Position numbers and translations under genes: made by a program | Shown here: positions 29,869-38,209 of the stretch, one piece after another | Position numbering within the stretch: position 1 is the stretch's first letter | How the letters are laid out: every line of letters begins with the position of its first letter | Origin: Brucella intermedia LMG 3301 | Lineage (GTDB): Bacteria > Pseudomonadota > Alphaproteobacteria > Rhizobiales > Rhizobiaceae | DNA: 64,000 nucleotides | Reading direction: 5' to 3' | NCBI RefSeq assembly: GCF_000182645.1 | Contig: NZ_ACQA01000001.1 | Coordinates: 1,736,001-1,800,000, forward strand | Notes under the pieces: model-generated | Told to the model about the DNA's origin: nothing | Seen by the model: only the letters and a program-made list of their open reading frames with translations | Database searches by the model: none

Positions 29869-32064
29869 TCAGTAGTTGGTGCGGCGCGCCTTGTTCTTGC
29901 CTGCCAGATGCGTCACCACATTCTCGATCATGCGCATTCCGGCATTGTGGCCAAGCGTCATGATCGATTCCGGATGGAACTGAACGGCGGCAACCGGTTC
30001 GTGCTTGTGCTCGAATGCCATGATGACACCATCTTCCGTTTCCGCCGTCACCAGAAAATCATCCGGCAGACGCTCCGGATCGGCGAAGATCGAATGATAG
30101 CGCCCAACCGTCACCTCCTTCGGCAGGCCCGAGAATATCCGCTCCGGCTTCGACACGCGGATGCGCGACGGCTTGCCGTGCATCGGAATGCGCAACTGGC
30201 GCAGCGTGCCGCCATAGGCTTCGGCGAGCGCCTGCAAACCAAGGCAGACACCGAAGATCGGCAGTTCGCGCTTGCGCGCCTTGGTGATGGTGGCCTTGCA
30301 ATCGAAGTCCTGCGGCGTGCCCGGTCCGGGCGAAAGAACCACCAGGTCCGGCTTGATCCTGTCGAACACCTCTTCCGCCACCGGCGAGCGCACGGTGGAA
30401 ACCGTCGCTCCCGTCTGGCGGAAATAGTTGGCGAGCGTATGCACGAAGGAATCCTCGTGATCCACGAGCAGAATGGAGATGCCCTCTCCCACCTTCGCCG
30501 CTACGCGCTCCTCGGTGACATGATTGCTCTTCTGCGCCTCGCGCACCGCAGCGATCATGGCCGAAGCCTTCAATTCGGTTTCGGCCTCTTCCTCTTCCGG
30601 ATTGGAATCGAACAGAAGCGTTGCACCAGCGCGGATTTCAGCCACGCCATCCTTCACGCGGATGGTGCGCAGCGTCAGCCCGGTATTCATGTCGCCGTTG
30701 AAGTGCATCATGCCAATCGCGCCGCCATACCAAGCGCGCGGGCTGCGTTCGTTTTCCTCCAGAAAGCGCATCGCCCACAGCTTCGGCGCGCCGGTCACGG
30801 TCACGGCCCATGCATGGCTGAGGAAACCGTCAAAGGCATCCATGCCGTCGCGAAGCCGTCCTTCGATGTGATCGACCGTGTGGATCAGGCGTGAATACAT
30901 CTCGATCTGGCGACGGCCGATGACGCGCACCGATCCCGGCTCGCAGACGCGGCTCTTGTCGTTGCGATCCACATCCGAGCACATGGTCAGCTCGGACTCG
31001 TCCTTCTTGGAGTTCAGCAGTTTCAGGATTTGTTCCGAATCCGAAATCGCGTCTTCGCCGCGCTTGATCGTGCCTGAAATCGGGCAGGTTTCGATACGCC
31101 TGCCGTTCACCCGCACGAACATTTCCGGCGACGCGCCGACCAGATATTCATTCTCGCCCAGATTGATGAAGAAGGAATAGGGCGACGGGTTGATCGTCTT
31201 CAACCGGCGGAAAATCTCCGATGGCGCAGTGTGGCAGCGCTCGTAGAAGGTCTGCCCCGGGACCACTTCAAACAGGTCGCCGCGCTTGAAGCTCTCCTTG
31301 GCGCGCTCGACCAGTTTCGCATATTCGCCCGGATTGTGGTCGCCACGCGCAAGCTTGGCGTCCGATGGCTTGAAGGCGCGTGCAGGCGTCGCACGTGCGA
31401 GGCCGTGCGTGGAAGAACCGCCGCAGGTGAATTCGTAACGATCCACCCAGGCGCGTGCCGCATAATGATCGGCCACGAAGATTTCGTCCGGGATGAACAG
31501 CACCAGATCGCGCTGATCGTCGGGGCGCTTCAGCTTGTACTGGATCGGATCGAACTGGAACGCCAGATCGTAACCGAAGGCGCCGTAAAGACCGAGATTG
31601 GCGTCTTCCTCGGAGAAGAACAGGCCGACAATGGCGCGCAGGACCGTGAAGACCGAAGGCATGCGCGAGCGCTCTTCCTCGGTAAAGGTGCCGCTCGGCT
31701 CGGCAATGTTCAGCTCGATGCGGTTTTCTTCCGCCTTGTCGACCGTCACTTCGGCCAGCGCCTTTACCGTGTTCAGAATGGGACGAAGCAGAATGACGCC
31801 GCGGGCATTCAGCGCTTCGATGCGCATGGTGCGGGCGCGCGAGGTGATGACCACCGGAGGATCGACGATGGCCGTATCCCATCGCGTATAGCGGCCCGGA
31901 TATTCGTAGTTGGACGAGAACACCGCACCGCGCCGTTCGTTCAGCGCATCGATATAGGTCTCGATCGCGCCCTTATAGGCTGTGAGGTGGCGCACGCGCT
32001 CGACGACGATGCCGCCCGCCGTCTCGTGCTGGAATATCTCGCTATCCGCAATCTTCGCATTCAT
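29869..32064 (-). CDS. trpE(G): Anthranilate synthase, fused TrpE and TrpG
   Basis: This 731-residue fusion makes anthranilate from chorismate and glutamine, the first step of tryptophan synthesis. The TrpE part shows [41 protein letters not shown] and [18 protein letters not shown]. The C-terminal 200 residues are a class I glutamine amidotransferase ([22 protein letters not shown], nucleophile Cys in FGVCLGLQ, catalytic His-x-Glu in FHPES). This fusion is typical of Rhizobiales. Expression should be controlled by the trpL attenuator upstream. A palindromic repeat lies between the attenuator and the ATG. Confidence 0.97.
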   Translation of the reverse strand: MNAKIADSEIFQHETAGGIVVERVRHLTAYKGAIETYIDALNERRGAVFSSNYEYPGRYTRWDTAIVDPPVVITSRARTMRIEALNARGVILLRPILNTVKALAEVTVDKAEENRIELNIAEPSGTFTEEERSRMPSVFTVLRAIVGLFFSEEDANLGLYGAFGYDLAFQFDPIQYKLKRPDDQRDLVLFIPDEIFVADHYAARAWVDRYEFTCGGSSTHGLARATPARAFKPSDAKLARGDHNPGEYAKLVERAKESFKRGDLFEVVPGQTFYERCHTAPSEIFRRLKTINPSPYSFFINLGENEYLVGASPEMFVRVNGRRIETCPISGTIKRGEDAISDSEQILKLLNSKKDESELTMCSDVDRNDKSRVCEPGSVRVIGRRQIEMYSRLIHTVDHIEGRLRDGMDAFDGFLSHAWAVTVTGAPKLWAMRFLEENERSPRAWYGGAIGMMHFNGDMNTGLTLRTIRVKDGVAEIRAGATLLFDSNPEEEEAETELKASAMIAAVREAQKSNHVTEERVAAKVGEGISILLVDHEDSFVHTLANYFRQTGATVSTVRSPVAEEVFDRIKPDLVVLSPGPGTPQDFDCKATITKARKRELPIFGVCLGLQALAEAYGGTLRQLRIPMHGKPSRIRVSKPERIFSGLPKEVTVGRYHSIFADPERLPDDFLVTAETEDGVIMAFEHKHEPVAAVQFHPESIMTLGHNAGMRMIENVVTHLAGKNKARRTNY

Positions 32065-32082
32065 GATCGGCTATCCCAAAAC

Positions 32083-32173
32083 GAGAGCATTTCCGGTTTA
32101 AAATGCTCTATCTATTTGTTTTTGACGCATGTCACGATCCCAAAAACGGCTCCCGCTTCCGGGGACATGCTCC
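32083..32173. repeat. Palindromic repeat within the trpE(G) leader
   Basis: This is an inverted copy of the element at 22014-22104, recognised by GAGAGCATTTCCGG, AAAATGCTCTATCTATTTG, GCATGTCA and CCGGGGACATGCTCC equivalents. It begins 19 bp upstream of the trpE(G) ATG and ends 67 bp before the attenuator's terminator arm. Full-length trpE(G) mRNA must therefore contain it. Confidence 0.72.
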
Positions 32174-32235
32174 AACTGTTCCCAAACATTCCCGGAAACC
32201 GGTTTCTCCCGCCGGTCTTATACAAACAGCCAAAC

Positions 32236-32266
32236 AAAAAGGCCGCCCGGATAATCCCAGCGGCCT
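32236..32266 (-). terminator. trpL attenuator terminator
   Basis: On the minus strand AGGCCGC (32266-32260) pairs with GCGGCCT (32246-32240), followed at once by a T-run (complement of 32236-32239). The 5' arm GGCCGCT can instead pair with AGCGGCC just after the leader stop (antiterminator). That AGCGGCC can in turn pair with the GTGGGCCCGCT covering the Trp codons. These are the three alternative stems of a transcription attenuator. Confidence 0.88.
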
Positions 32267-32307
32267 GTTTCCTGAACGCAAATGCACAAACGCCTGCGTG
32301 GCCGCTT

Positions 32308-32358
32308 TTAGCGGGCCCACCACCAACCGTTGATGACGATATTGCGCGAAATGTTCAT
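32308..32358 (-). CDS. trpL: trp leader peptide
   Basis: This is a 16-codon leader, MNISRNIVINGWWWAR, with three consecutive Trp codons directly before the stop region. The Sinorhizobium meliloti trpL peptide likewise ends in WWWAR. Ribosome stalling at the Trp codons would favour the antiterminator and allow trpE(G) transcription. The ATG at 32358 has no Shine-Dalgarno sequence. Its A falls 7 bases after a -10 element, so the transcript is predicted to be leaderless. The short attenuated RNA may also act in trans, as reported for rnTrpL of S. meliloti. Confidence 0.9.
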   Translation of the reverse strand: MNISRNIVINGWWWAR

Positions 32359-32365
32359 GGAGCTA

Positions 32366-32394
32366 CTGTTAGCGTTCAATCCGTTTCCTTGCAA
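32366..32394 (-). promoter_or_regulatory. Promoter of trpL-trpE(G)
   Basis: On the minus strand TTGCAA (32394-32389) and TAACAG (32371-32366) are spaced by 17 bases. They fit sigma-70-type -35 and -10 elements. The expected start point is 32358, the A of the trpL ATG. Confidence 0.65.
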
Positions 32395-32855
32395 CCGGAA
32401 AATTCGGGCGCGCAATCCGGGCCGCAAAGCGCCGTCCAGCTCGCCGCCGACAGGGCCTTCGCCACGTTCAGCAATCACCACAAAGAAAGCCGGACAGTTT
32501 GGGGCTGTCCGGACTTCCTCAGAACCGGGGATGAACGGGACGGAAGGAAAGCAACGATTCCCCCAATCCGGCCCCCCTTACCCCATGCCAAAATTTCCAG
32601 GTGCAATATGACTTTCAGTATGCACATTTATCCTTATCACAGGCCGCGATTATTATGCAACCTGTGATTGTTATTTGCACGTATGCTTACATTTGAGGCC
32701 AATTCATCGAAACAGTTCGAAAATTTGTAGGACCACCCAACAAGTTTCGTCTTGCGTCGGGGATCGATTTCGGATTCATTTCCGTGGCAACTCAAACACA
32801 TATGCAAAAATCAAGAATAGAGCCGTCACACATAAACGGCCATTGGGGACAACTG
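32395..32855. other. Intergenic region between trpL and the Lrp-family gene
   Basis: No gene is supported. It contains a perfect 8-bp hairpin at 32490-32512 (CCGGACAG, seven-base loop, CTGTCCGG). An inverted repeat at 32636-32668 (ATCACAGG and CCTGTGAT, 17 bases apart) lies in AT-rich sequence likely to be the lrp-type promoter. Confidence 0.45.
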
Positions 32856-33317
32856 ATGAAGAATCTCGATGCGATGGACAGGAGTATTTTGCGCGCCCTT
32901 CAGGAGAATGGACGCCTGACCAATACCGAACTGGCTGATCGCATAAATCTCTCGCAGACGGCCACCGCCGAACGCGTCAAGCGACTGACCCGCGAAGGGT
33001 ATATTCTAGGCTATTCGGCGCGGCTTTCGCCCAAGATGCTCGACCGGGCCATGCTGGTCTTCATCGAGATCAAGCTCGACCGCACCACGCCGGAAGTCTT
33101 TGAAACCTTCTCGACCTTCACCCGCAACAATCCGGACATCCTGGAATGCCACATGGTTGCGGGTGGCTTCGACTATCTCGTCAAGGCCCGCGTATCCGAC
33201 ATGGATCACTACCGGCGTTTCCTTTCGGAAGCGCTTCTTTCCCTCCCCGGCGTGCGGGAATCGCACACCTATGCCGTGATGGAGGAAGTGAAGGAAACCG
33301 CCTATATCGCCGTCTGA
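32856..33317 (+). CDS. Lrp/AsnC family transcriptional regulator
   Basis: This 153-residue regulator has an N-terminal winged helix-turn-helix (LDAMDRSILRALQENGRLTN, then LADRINLSQTATAERVKRL) and a C-terminal RAM ligand-binding domain (MLVFIEIKLDR, then DILECHMVAGGFDYLVKARV). The ATG at 32856 has GGGGA upstream and gives the standard family length; an upstream GTG would add 24 residues of poor quality. Such proteins sense amino acids, and the closest functional class cannot be decided. It precedes a marR gene on the same strand. Confidence 0.9.
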   Translation: MKNLDAMDRSILRALQENGRLTNTELADRINLSQTATAERVKRLTREGYILGYSARLSPKMLDRAMLVFIEIKLDRTTPEVFETFSTFTRNNPDILECHMVAGGFDYLVKARVSDMDHYRRFLSEALLSLPGVRESHTYAVMEEVKETAYIAV

Positions 33318-33415
33318 GCAGGCGACAAGCCCTTCCTGAACACGTCGTTGCTGTCAGCAGCATGGGCAGCAACGAATTCCCTGTTCCGCACTTCGACCTT
33401 GCGCGCAATTATTTA

Positions 33416-33429
33416 CGGGTATATACCCG
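33416..33429. promoter_or_regulatory. Perfect palindrome directly before the marR gene
   Basis: CGGGTATATACCCG is a perfect 14-bp palindrome ending four bases before the ATG at 33434. It also overlaps a TATA-like -10 region. This is a position where an autoregulating MarR dimer would block its own transcription or translation. Confidence 0.5.
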
Positions 33430-33433
33430 CAAT

Positions 33434-33835
33434 ATGTCACATCCGTGTTTCTGCATTCTTCTGCGCCAGGCAGCCCGCAAGACGTCGAGCGTTTACGACA
33501 ACGCGCTGGCTCCGCTTGGCATCAATGTCGCCCAGTTCAGCACGCTGCGGAAAATCCGGCGCGCGGGCTCCATCTCGGTGACGGAACTCGCCCATCTGTC
33601 GGAACTGGACCGCTCGACCATGGGCCGCAATGTGAAGGTTCTGCAGCGAATGGGCCTGATCGAGCCCGCCGCCAGCGACGACCATCGCGAGACCAGCGTC
33701 ACGCTCACGGCTGATGGCCGCGATCTGGTTGAGCGCGGCGGCCCGCTCTGGGATCAGGCGCAGGAGGAAATCGAAACCCGGCTGGGAGAGGACGGCGTGG
33801 AGCAATTGCAGCATCTGCTCCGCGCGCTCGGCTAA
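33434..33835 (+). CDS. MarR family transcriptional regulator
   Basis: This 133-residue winged-helix regulator begins CFCILLRQAARKTSSVYDNA, the usual MarR dimerisation helix. The recognition region follows (ISVTELAHLSELDRSTMGRN, VKVLQRMGLIEP) and then the wing (DDHRETSVTLTADGRDLVE). The ATG at 33434 lacks a ribosome binding site, and an ATG at 33362 in the same frame is an alternative. A perfect palindrome stands just upstream. The next gene is an MFS transporter on the same strand, a common MarR target. Confidence 0.88.
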   Translation: MSHPCFCILLRQAARKTSSVYDNALAPLGINVAQFSTLRKIRRAGSISVTELAHLSELDRSTMGRNVKVLQRMGLIEPAASDDHRETSVTLTADGRDLVERGGPLWDQAQEEIETRLGEDGVEQLQHLLRALG

Positions 33836-33845
33836 GCCAGACGCC

Positions 33846-33885
33846 TTTTGACTGAAAACCAAACGCCTTTGACTGAAAACAATGA
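33846..33885. repeat. Short tandem direct repeat after marR
   Basis: ACGCCTTTTGACTGAAAAC is followed directly, after CAA, by ACGCCTTTGACTGAAAAC, two copies differing by one T. No function is evident. Confidence 0.5.
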
Positions 33886-34035
33886 CCTGAAGCCATGCGC
33901 CCGCTACAGCATCGGCCCGAAATCGGTGACGATTTTCGCAAAGCACGATGCGTGGAATCCAAAGATCAGGGCGAATGGCTTCGCCATCAAACGCAAGGCT
34001 GGTCGAGAGCCAGCTTGAACCCGAAAGCGCCAAAG

Positions 34036-35328
34036 ATGATTTCTGCCCGCCTTGCCAGCTTTCTCGCCCAGAGAAACATCCATTACGGATGGATCGTCGC
34101 CGCCATTACCTTCCTGACCATGCTGGCGACGGCTGCCGCCATGGGATCAGCGGGCATATTGATCGAACCGCTCCAGCGTGAATTCGGCTGGACCAACGCG
34201 AATATCTCCTTCGCAATGGCGCTTCGCCTCGTTCTTTTCGGCCTCATGGGGCCATTCGCCGCTGCCTTCATGAACCAGTTCGGACTGCGCCGCGTGGTTG
34301 CCGCCGCTCTCATCATGATTTCGCTGGGGCTTGTCGGCTCCATTTTCATGACCGAGGAATGGCAGATGGTAGGGCTCTGGGGCATCGTGATCGGCCTCGG
34401 CACCGGCATGACCGCGCTTGTGCTTGGCGCAACCGTCGCGGCCCGCTGGTTCGAAAAGCGGCGCGGCCTCGTCGTCGGCCTCATGACCGCCAGCAACGCC
34501 ACCGGCCAGCTGGTCTTCATGCCGATCCTTGCCAGCGTCAGCCAGACGATCGGCTGGCGCACATCGCTCACCATCGTCATCTGTTTCCTTGTTGCGGCCC
34601 TTGTGCTGGTTCTCGCCCTGATGCGGGACCACCCGGCGGATATCGGCCTGAAACCGTTCGGCCGCACCGCGCCGCTGCCAGCGCCTGAACCCCGCAAGAG
34701 CTTCGGCGCCATGCTGGCCTCGCCCCTCGTCACCTTGCGCGAAGCATCGTCGACCGCGACCTTCTGGGTCCTGTTTTTGACCTTCTTCGTCTGCGGCTTT
34801 TCCACCAACGGCCTGATCCAGACGCACTGGATCACGCTTTGCGGCGATTTTGGCATCGCTCCGGTGGGGGCTGCGGGCATCCTTGCCGTGATCGGCGCCT
34901 TCGACCTCATCGGCACGATCATGTCCGGCTGGCTCTCCGACCGGTTCGACAATCGCTGGCTTCTGTTCTGGTTCTATGCGCTGCGCGGCCTGTCGCTGAT
35001 CTACCTGACCTTTACCGACTTCACCGTCTACGAACTGGCACTGTTCGCCGTCTTCTACGGGCTGGACTGGGTGGCGACCGTGCCGCCGACGGTCAAGCTT
35101 GCCGCCGAACGTTTCGGCCCGGAAAAGGCCGGGCTGGTCTTTGGCTGGGTGTTCACCGGCCATCAGATCGGTGCAGCGGCCGCAGCCGCCTTCGCGGGGC
35201 TCGTGCGCACCGACTATGACAGCTACACCCCAGCCCTGATCCTTGCCGGCGCCATGTGCTTTGCCGCCGCTGCCATGGTCTTCATCATCAACCGCCCTGC
35301 CGCAAGGCCCGCCTTGCAGGCATCATGA
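34036..35328 (+). CDS. MFS transporter
   Basis: This is a 430-residue major facilitator permease with 12 predicted helices. Helix 1 begins at HYGWIVAAITFLTML, and the pattern REFGWTNANISFAMALRL resembles the oxalate/monocarboxylate-type MFS subgroup. The motif A loop between helices 2 and 3 is weak, while GWLSDRFDNRWLL between helices 8 and 9 is clear. The ATG at 34036 is preferred; the longer frame from 33895 adds a hydrophilic non-family extension. The substrate is unknown. The adjacent MarR regulator may control it. Confidence 0.87.
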   Translation: MISARLASFLAQRNIHYGWIVAAITFLTMLATAAAMGSAGILIEPLQREFGWTNANISFAMALRLVLFGLMGPFAAAFMNQFGLRRVVAAALIMISLGLVGSIFMTEEWQMVGLWGIVIGLGTGMTALVLGATVAARWFEKRRGLVVGLMTASNATGQLVFMPILASVSQTIGWRTSLTIVICFLVAALVLVLALMRDHPADIGLKPFGRTAPLPAPEPRKSFGAMLASPLVTLREASSTATFWVLFLTFFVCGFSTNGLIQTHWITLCGDFGIAPVGAAGILAVIGAFDLIGTIMSGWLSDRFDNRWLLFWFYALRGLSLIYLTFTDFTVYELALFAVFYGLDWVATVPPTVKLAAERFGPEKAGLVFGWVFTGHQIGAAAAAAFAGLVRTDYDSYTPALILAGAMCFAAAAMVFIINRPAARPALQAS

Positions 35329-36240
35329 GGCGGCAGGTTTCTTGCCCTTCCTGTTCAGGGCCAGCACGCCGAGGCTGATCAGGAAGGCGGCGAGCGTGTC
35401 GGTCCAGCCCGGCACTTCGCCAAGCAGGACAAGCGCCAGAACCAGAGTAATGACGGGGATCAGCGCCGATAGCGCTGCCCCCGCAGCCGTTCCCAGCAGG
35501 ACAACGGCACGGTTGAAGGCGAATACGCCGAAGGCCGAGGTCAGGACGCCCTGATAAAACCCCTGCAGGGCAATATCGCCCCAGGGTGTCGCGTCCATCC
35601 CCTTGGGCAGGAAGATCATGTAGATCGGCAGATAGACGATTGCCGAGGTGACGGCGGCGATGGCGGTCGCGTGCAGCCCGTCTATCCCTTTCTTGCGAAA
35701 CACCATGACATAGATCGCCCAAACCAGTGCCGCGACGAAAAAGAACAGGTGCCCGAGCATTTCCGGCCCGCCCAGTTGCGACAGACCGGCGATCAGCATG
35801 GCCCCGATCACGATCAGCACGACCCCGGACCACCGCGATGGTGCAAGATGTTCCTTCAGAAGCGCCATTCCCATAATGGCGACCATCGCCGTCATCAGCC
35901 CCGGAATGAGCGCCGCCGCATGGGACGCCGGGGCATATTGCAGGCCGCAGGTGGTCAGCAGCGCATAGGGAACGCCTGCGCCGGAAGCCAGAAGCACGAA
36001 GCCGAGCGGGCCAAGCTGGCGAAGACCGAACCCTTTCATCAGAACGACCGGCAACAGCACCAGCCCTGCCACGCCGAAGCGCAGGGCAATGATGTCGAAT
36101 GGCGTCAAGGCGGTCTTGAACCCGAACCGGGTCAGGACGAAGGAACCGGACCACACCAGCACCCCGGACAGCCCCCAGGCCAGACCGCGTATGGTATTGG
36201 AAGTCGAAGTCGTCGGATGGGTGTCGGTGATGGCCGTCAT
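35323..36240 (-). CDS. EamA-type drug/metabolite transporter
   Basis: This 305-residue permease has ten predicted helices in two EamA repeats. The first repeat is around GLAWGLSGVLVWSGSFVLTR and ALRFGVAGLVLLPVV; the second is around HLFFFVAALVWAIYVMVFR and GVFAFNRAVVLLGTAAGAAL. It is probably an exporter of amino acids or metabolites. Its last codons overlap the convergent MFS gene by six bases. The ATG at 36240 was preferred over a more distant start that adds a basic stretch. The LysR gene directly upstream on the same strand is a likely regulator. Confidence 0.87.
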   Translation of the reverse strand: MTAITDTHPTTSTSNTIRGLAWGLSGVLVWSGSFVLTRFGFKTALTPFDIIALRFGVAGLVLLPVVLMKGFGLRQLGPLGFVLLASGAGVPYALLTTCGLQYAPASHAAALIPGLMTAMVAIMGMALLKEHLAPSRWSGVVLIVIGAMLIAGLSQLGGPEMLGHLFFFVAALVWAIYVMVFRKKGIDGLHATAIAAVTSAIVYLPIYMIFLPKGMDATPWGDIALQGFYQGVLTSAFGVFAFNRAVVLLGTAAGAALSALIPVITLVLALVLLGEVPGWTDTLAAFLISLGVLALNRKGKKPAAS

Positions 36241-36337
36241 TTTCACTCGCAGCAGGAAAAAGGAATAGCGCCGGACTATTGCATTCCTGGCCGCGACGAG
36301 CGCCACGGATAAGCGAGATATGAGATATTAGAATTTC

Positions 36338-37216
36338 TTATGCCGCCCGGCTTCTGGCTTGCAGGGCCACATCGCAGAACCGGTCGATCAGATGCTTGAC
36401 CGGGCTGTCGGCTCGAAAGACGATATAGACAGTGCGGAAAGTCGCCGGATTGAGGCGGCGCGCGCGCAATCCATGCAGATCGGCGTCCGGCAGGCTGATT
36501 TCCGACAGAAGCGTGGTGCCGATGCCATGCCGTACCATTTCCAGCACCGTGGCGACGTCCCGCGTGCGCACCTGCTCGCTGCGCGTTTCGCCATCGCCAT
36601 GGATAATCCGGTCGATGATCATTTCGCAGCCCGCAGCCGCGATCAGCTGGCGGTTGCGCAGTTCCTCCGCGGCAACGGTGTCGTTGCGCATGAAGGGATC
36701 GTCCCGCCTGCCCACCACGACCAGTTCTTCGCGGCCAACCTCGCGAGCCTCAAGCTCAGGCGTGGGCAGCGAGGTGATGCCGAGATCAGCAATGCCGTCC
36801 CGCACCCACAGGCTGACATCATCGTGCCCACCCTCGAAAGCGCTGAACTCGATGCCGGGATAAAGCCGCTGAAACGTCTTTCGCAGACCGGGCAGGACAT
36901 ATTGGAGCTGGCTCGGGATTGCCGCAACGCGCAGCCGTTCAGGCGCGCCCGAAGCACGGCACCGTGCCTGCACCTCTATCCGGTCGATGGCCTGAAGCGC
37001 CGCCTTGGCGTCGGCAAGGATCGATTGTCCGAACGCCGTCAGCGCAGCCCCGTCGCGCTTACGCGCCAGCACTTCGACCCCGAGTATCTTTTCCAGTGTC
37101 GCAATCGCCTGACTTGCGCCCGATTGCGTCAGGCGCAGGCGGCGCGCGGCGGCGCCGACGCTGCCGGTTTCCGCAACAGCTTCAAGCAGACGTAACTGGA
37201 CCAGACTGATCTTCAT
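36338..37216 (-). CDS. LysR family transcriptional regulator
   Basis: This is a 292-residue LysR-type regulator. The N-terminal helix-turn-helix is SLVQLRLLEAVAETGSVGAA followed by RRLRLTQSGASQAIATLE. The effector domain starts near residue 90 (LRVAAIPSQLQYVLPGL) and ends with TFRTVYIVFRADSPVKHLID. It lies 97 bp upstream of the EamA gene in the same direction, an arrangement less usual than the divergent LysR layout. It may be cotranscribed with the transporter. Confidence 0.9.
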   Translation of the reverse strand: MKISLVQLRLLEAVAETGSVGAAARRLRLTQSGASQAIATLEKILGVEVLARKRDGAALTAFGQSILADAKAALQAIDRIEVQARCRASGAPERLRVAAIPSQLQYVLPGLRKTFQRLYPGIEFSAFEGGHDDVSLWVRDGIADLGITSLPTPELEAREVGREELVVVGRRDDPFMRNDTVAAEELRNRQLIAAAGCEMIIDRIIHGDGETRSEQVRTRDVATVLEMVRHGIGTTLLSEISLPDADLHGLRARRLNPATFRTVYIVFRADSPVKHLIDRFCDVALQARSRAA

Positions 37217-37231
37217 CGTTTTGGTTCCGGC

Positions 37232-38203
37232 TCACTCTTCAATCAAAGCATCGCCCCAGTCGGCGCGGCGCGCCCAACGGAACAGATCACCCTCGCGCTT
37301 GGTCAGGAGACGTTCTTCGGCCCTGCCGTCATCCTTGCACAGTTTAACCGAAACCTTGCCGCCGCCAACCCGGGTCGGCGCGATCACTCGCGCCTTCACA
37401 TCATTGACCGTCTCGCGCACCGCAGCAAGATAGATGAATTTCTCATCCTCCCACGGCACTTCCGCGTCCTTGGTCAGACGATGAATGCGTGAGCGCGCAA
37501 CCCGGCGCGAGAAATGGCACCAGTCAGGCGCGGCCAGCGGGCAATCGAGCTGGTGCGGACAGGGCGCCGCAATGATTGCGCCTTCGGCGATGAGCGTGTG
37601 GCGCGCATCGAGAATGCGCTGCCAGCCCGCCGGTGTACCCGGCTCCACGATAACCAGCATCTGCGTTGCCGCTGCCCACAGGCGCGAGATCAGCGTCTGC
37701 CGCTTTTCAGGCGCAAGCTCGTCCAGCACATAGGCAATGGTCACGAGATCGGCGTGGGGAAAATCGAGCTTTTCCCGCACCACATCCCCTGCCCGCCAAT
37801 CGAGATCGGGCAATCCGCTATTTTGCGAAAGGCCGCTTCCCACTGCACGGATTGCAGGGCTTGCCTCGATCATCGTTGCCGATTGAAGCATGGGCCAGCA
37901 CTGCCTGGCCGCCCAAAGGGCCGTTCCCGGCCCTGCCCCCACATCCAGCATGGATTGCGGCGCGAAATCGGGACAGACCTCGGCTGCACTGTCCATACTG
38001 GCGCGAACCGCCGCATAGGTCGCAGGCAGGCGCGCCGCCAGATAGGCTTTCGCGGCAAGATCGTCGGAAATATGCATCCGCCCGTCGCGCGTCTCGGCCC
38101 GGTAACGGCGCGAAAGCATTTCGGATGCGCGCTTCAGGTCGGCCAGAGCCACGCCCTCAAGCGCAGCATCCACCGCCTGTCGCAAGGAAGCTGGCAGTTC
38201 CAT
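37232..38203 (-). CDS. Rsm22-family methyltransferase-like protein
   Basis: This 323-residue protein resembles Rsm22/METTL17, small-subunit ribosome assembly factors with a Rossmann SAM-binding fold. The SAM motif is SMLDVGAGPGTALWAA. The family's Cys-rich motif appears as APCPHQLDCPLAAPDWCHFSRR, given here as key cysteines in the order C-P-H-x4-C then W-C; in eukaryotic relatives these bind an iron-sulfur cluster or zinc. The ATG at 38203 lies six bases after the DUF2333 stop on the same strand, so the two are likely cotranscribed. Confidence 0.85.
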   Translation of the reverse strand: MELPASLRQAVDAALEGVALADLKRASEMLSRRYRAETRDGRMHISDDLAAKAYLAARLPATYAAVRASMDSAAEVCPDFAPQSMLDVGAGPGTALWAARQCWPMLQSATMIEASPAIRAVGSGLSQNSGLPDLDWRAGDVVREKLDFPHADLVTIAYVLDELAPEKRQTLISRLWAAATQMLVIVEPGTPAGWQRILDARHTLIAEGAIIAAPCPHQLDCPLAAPDWCHFSRRVARSRIHRLTKDAEVPWEDEKFIYLAAVRETVNDVKARVIAPTRVGGGKVSVKLCKDDGRAEERLLTKREGDLFRWARRADWGDALIEE

Positions 38204-38209
38204 TGCCCG

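Noticed and set aside
33146..33433. N-terminal extension of the marR frame overlapping the Lrp gene
   Set aside because: The extension overlaps real Lrp coding sequence and is not MarR-like; the domain begins at 33434.
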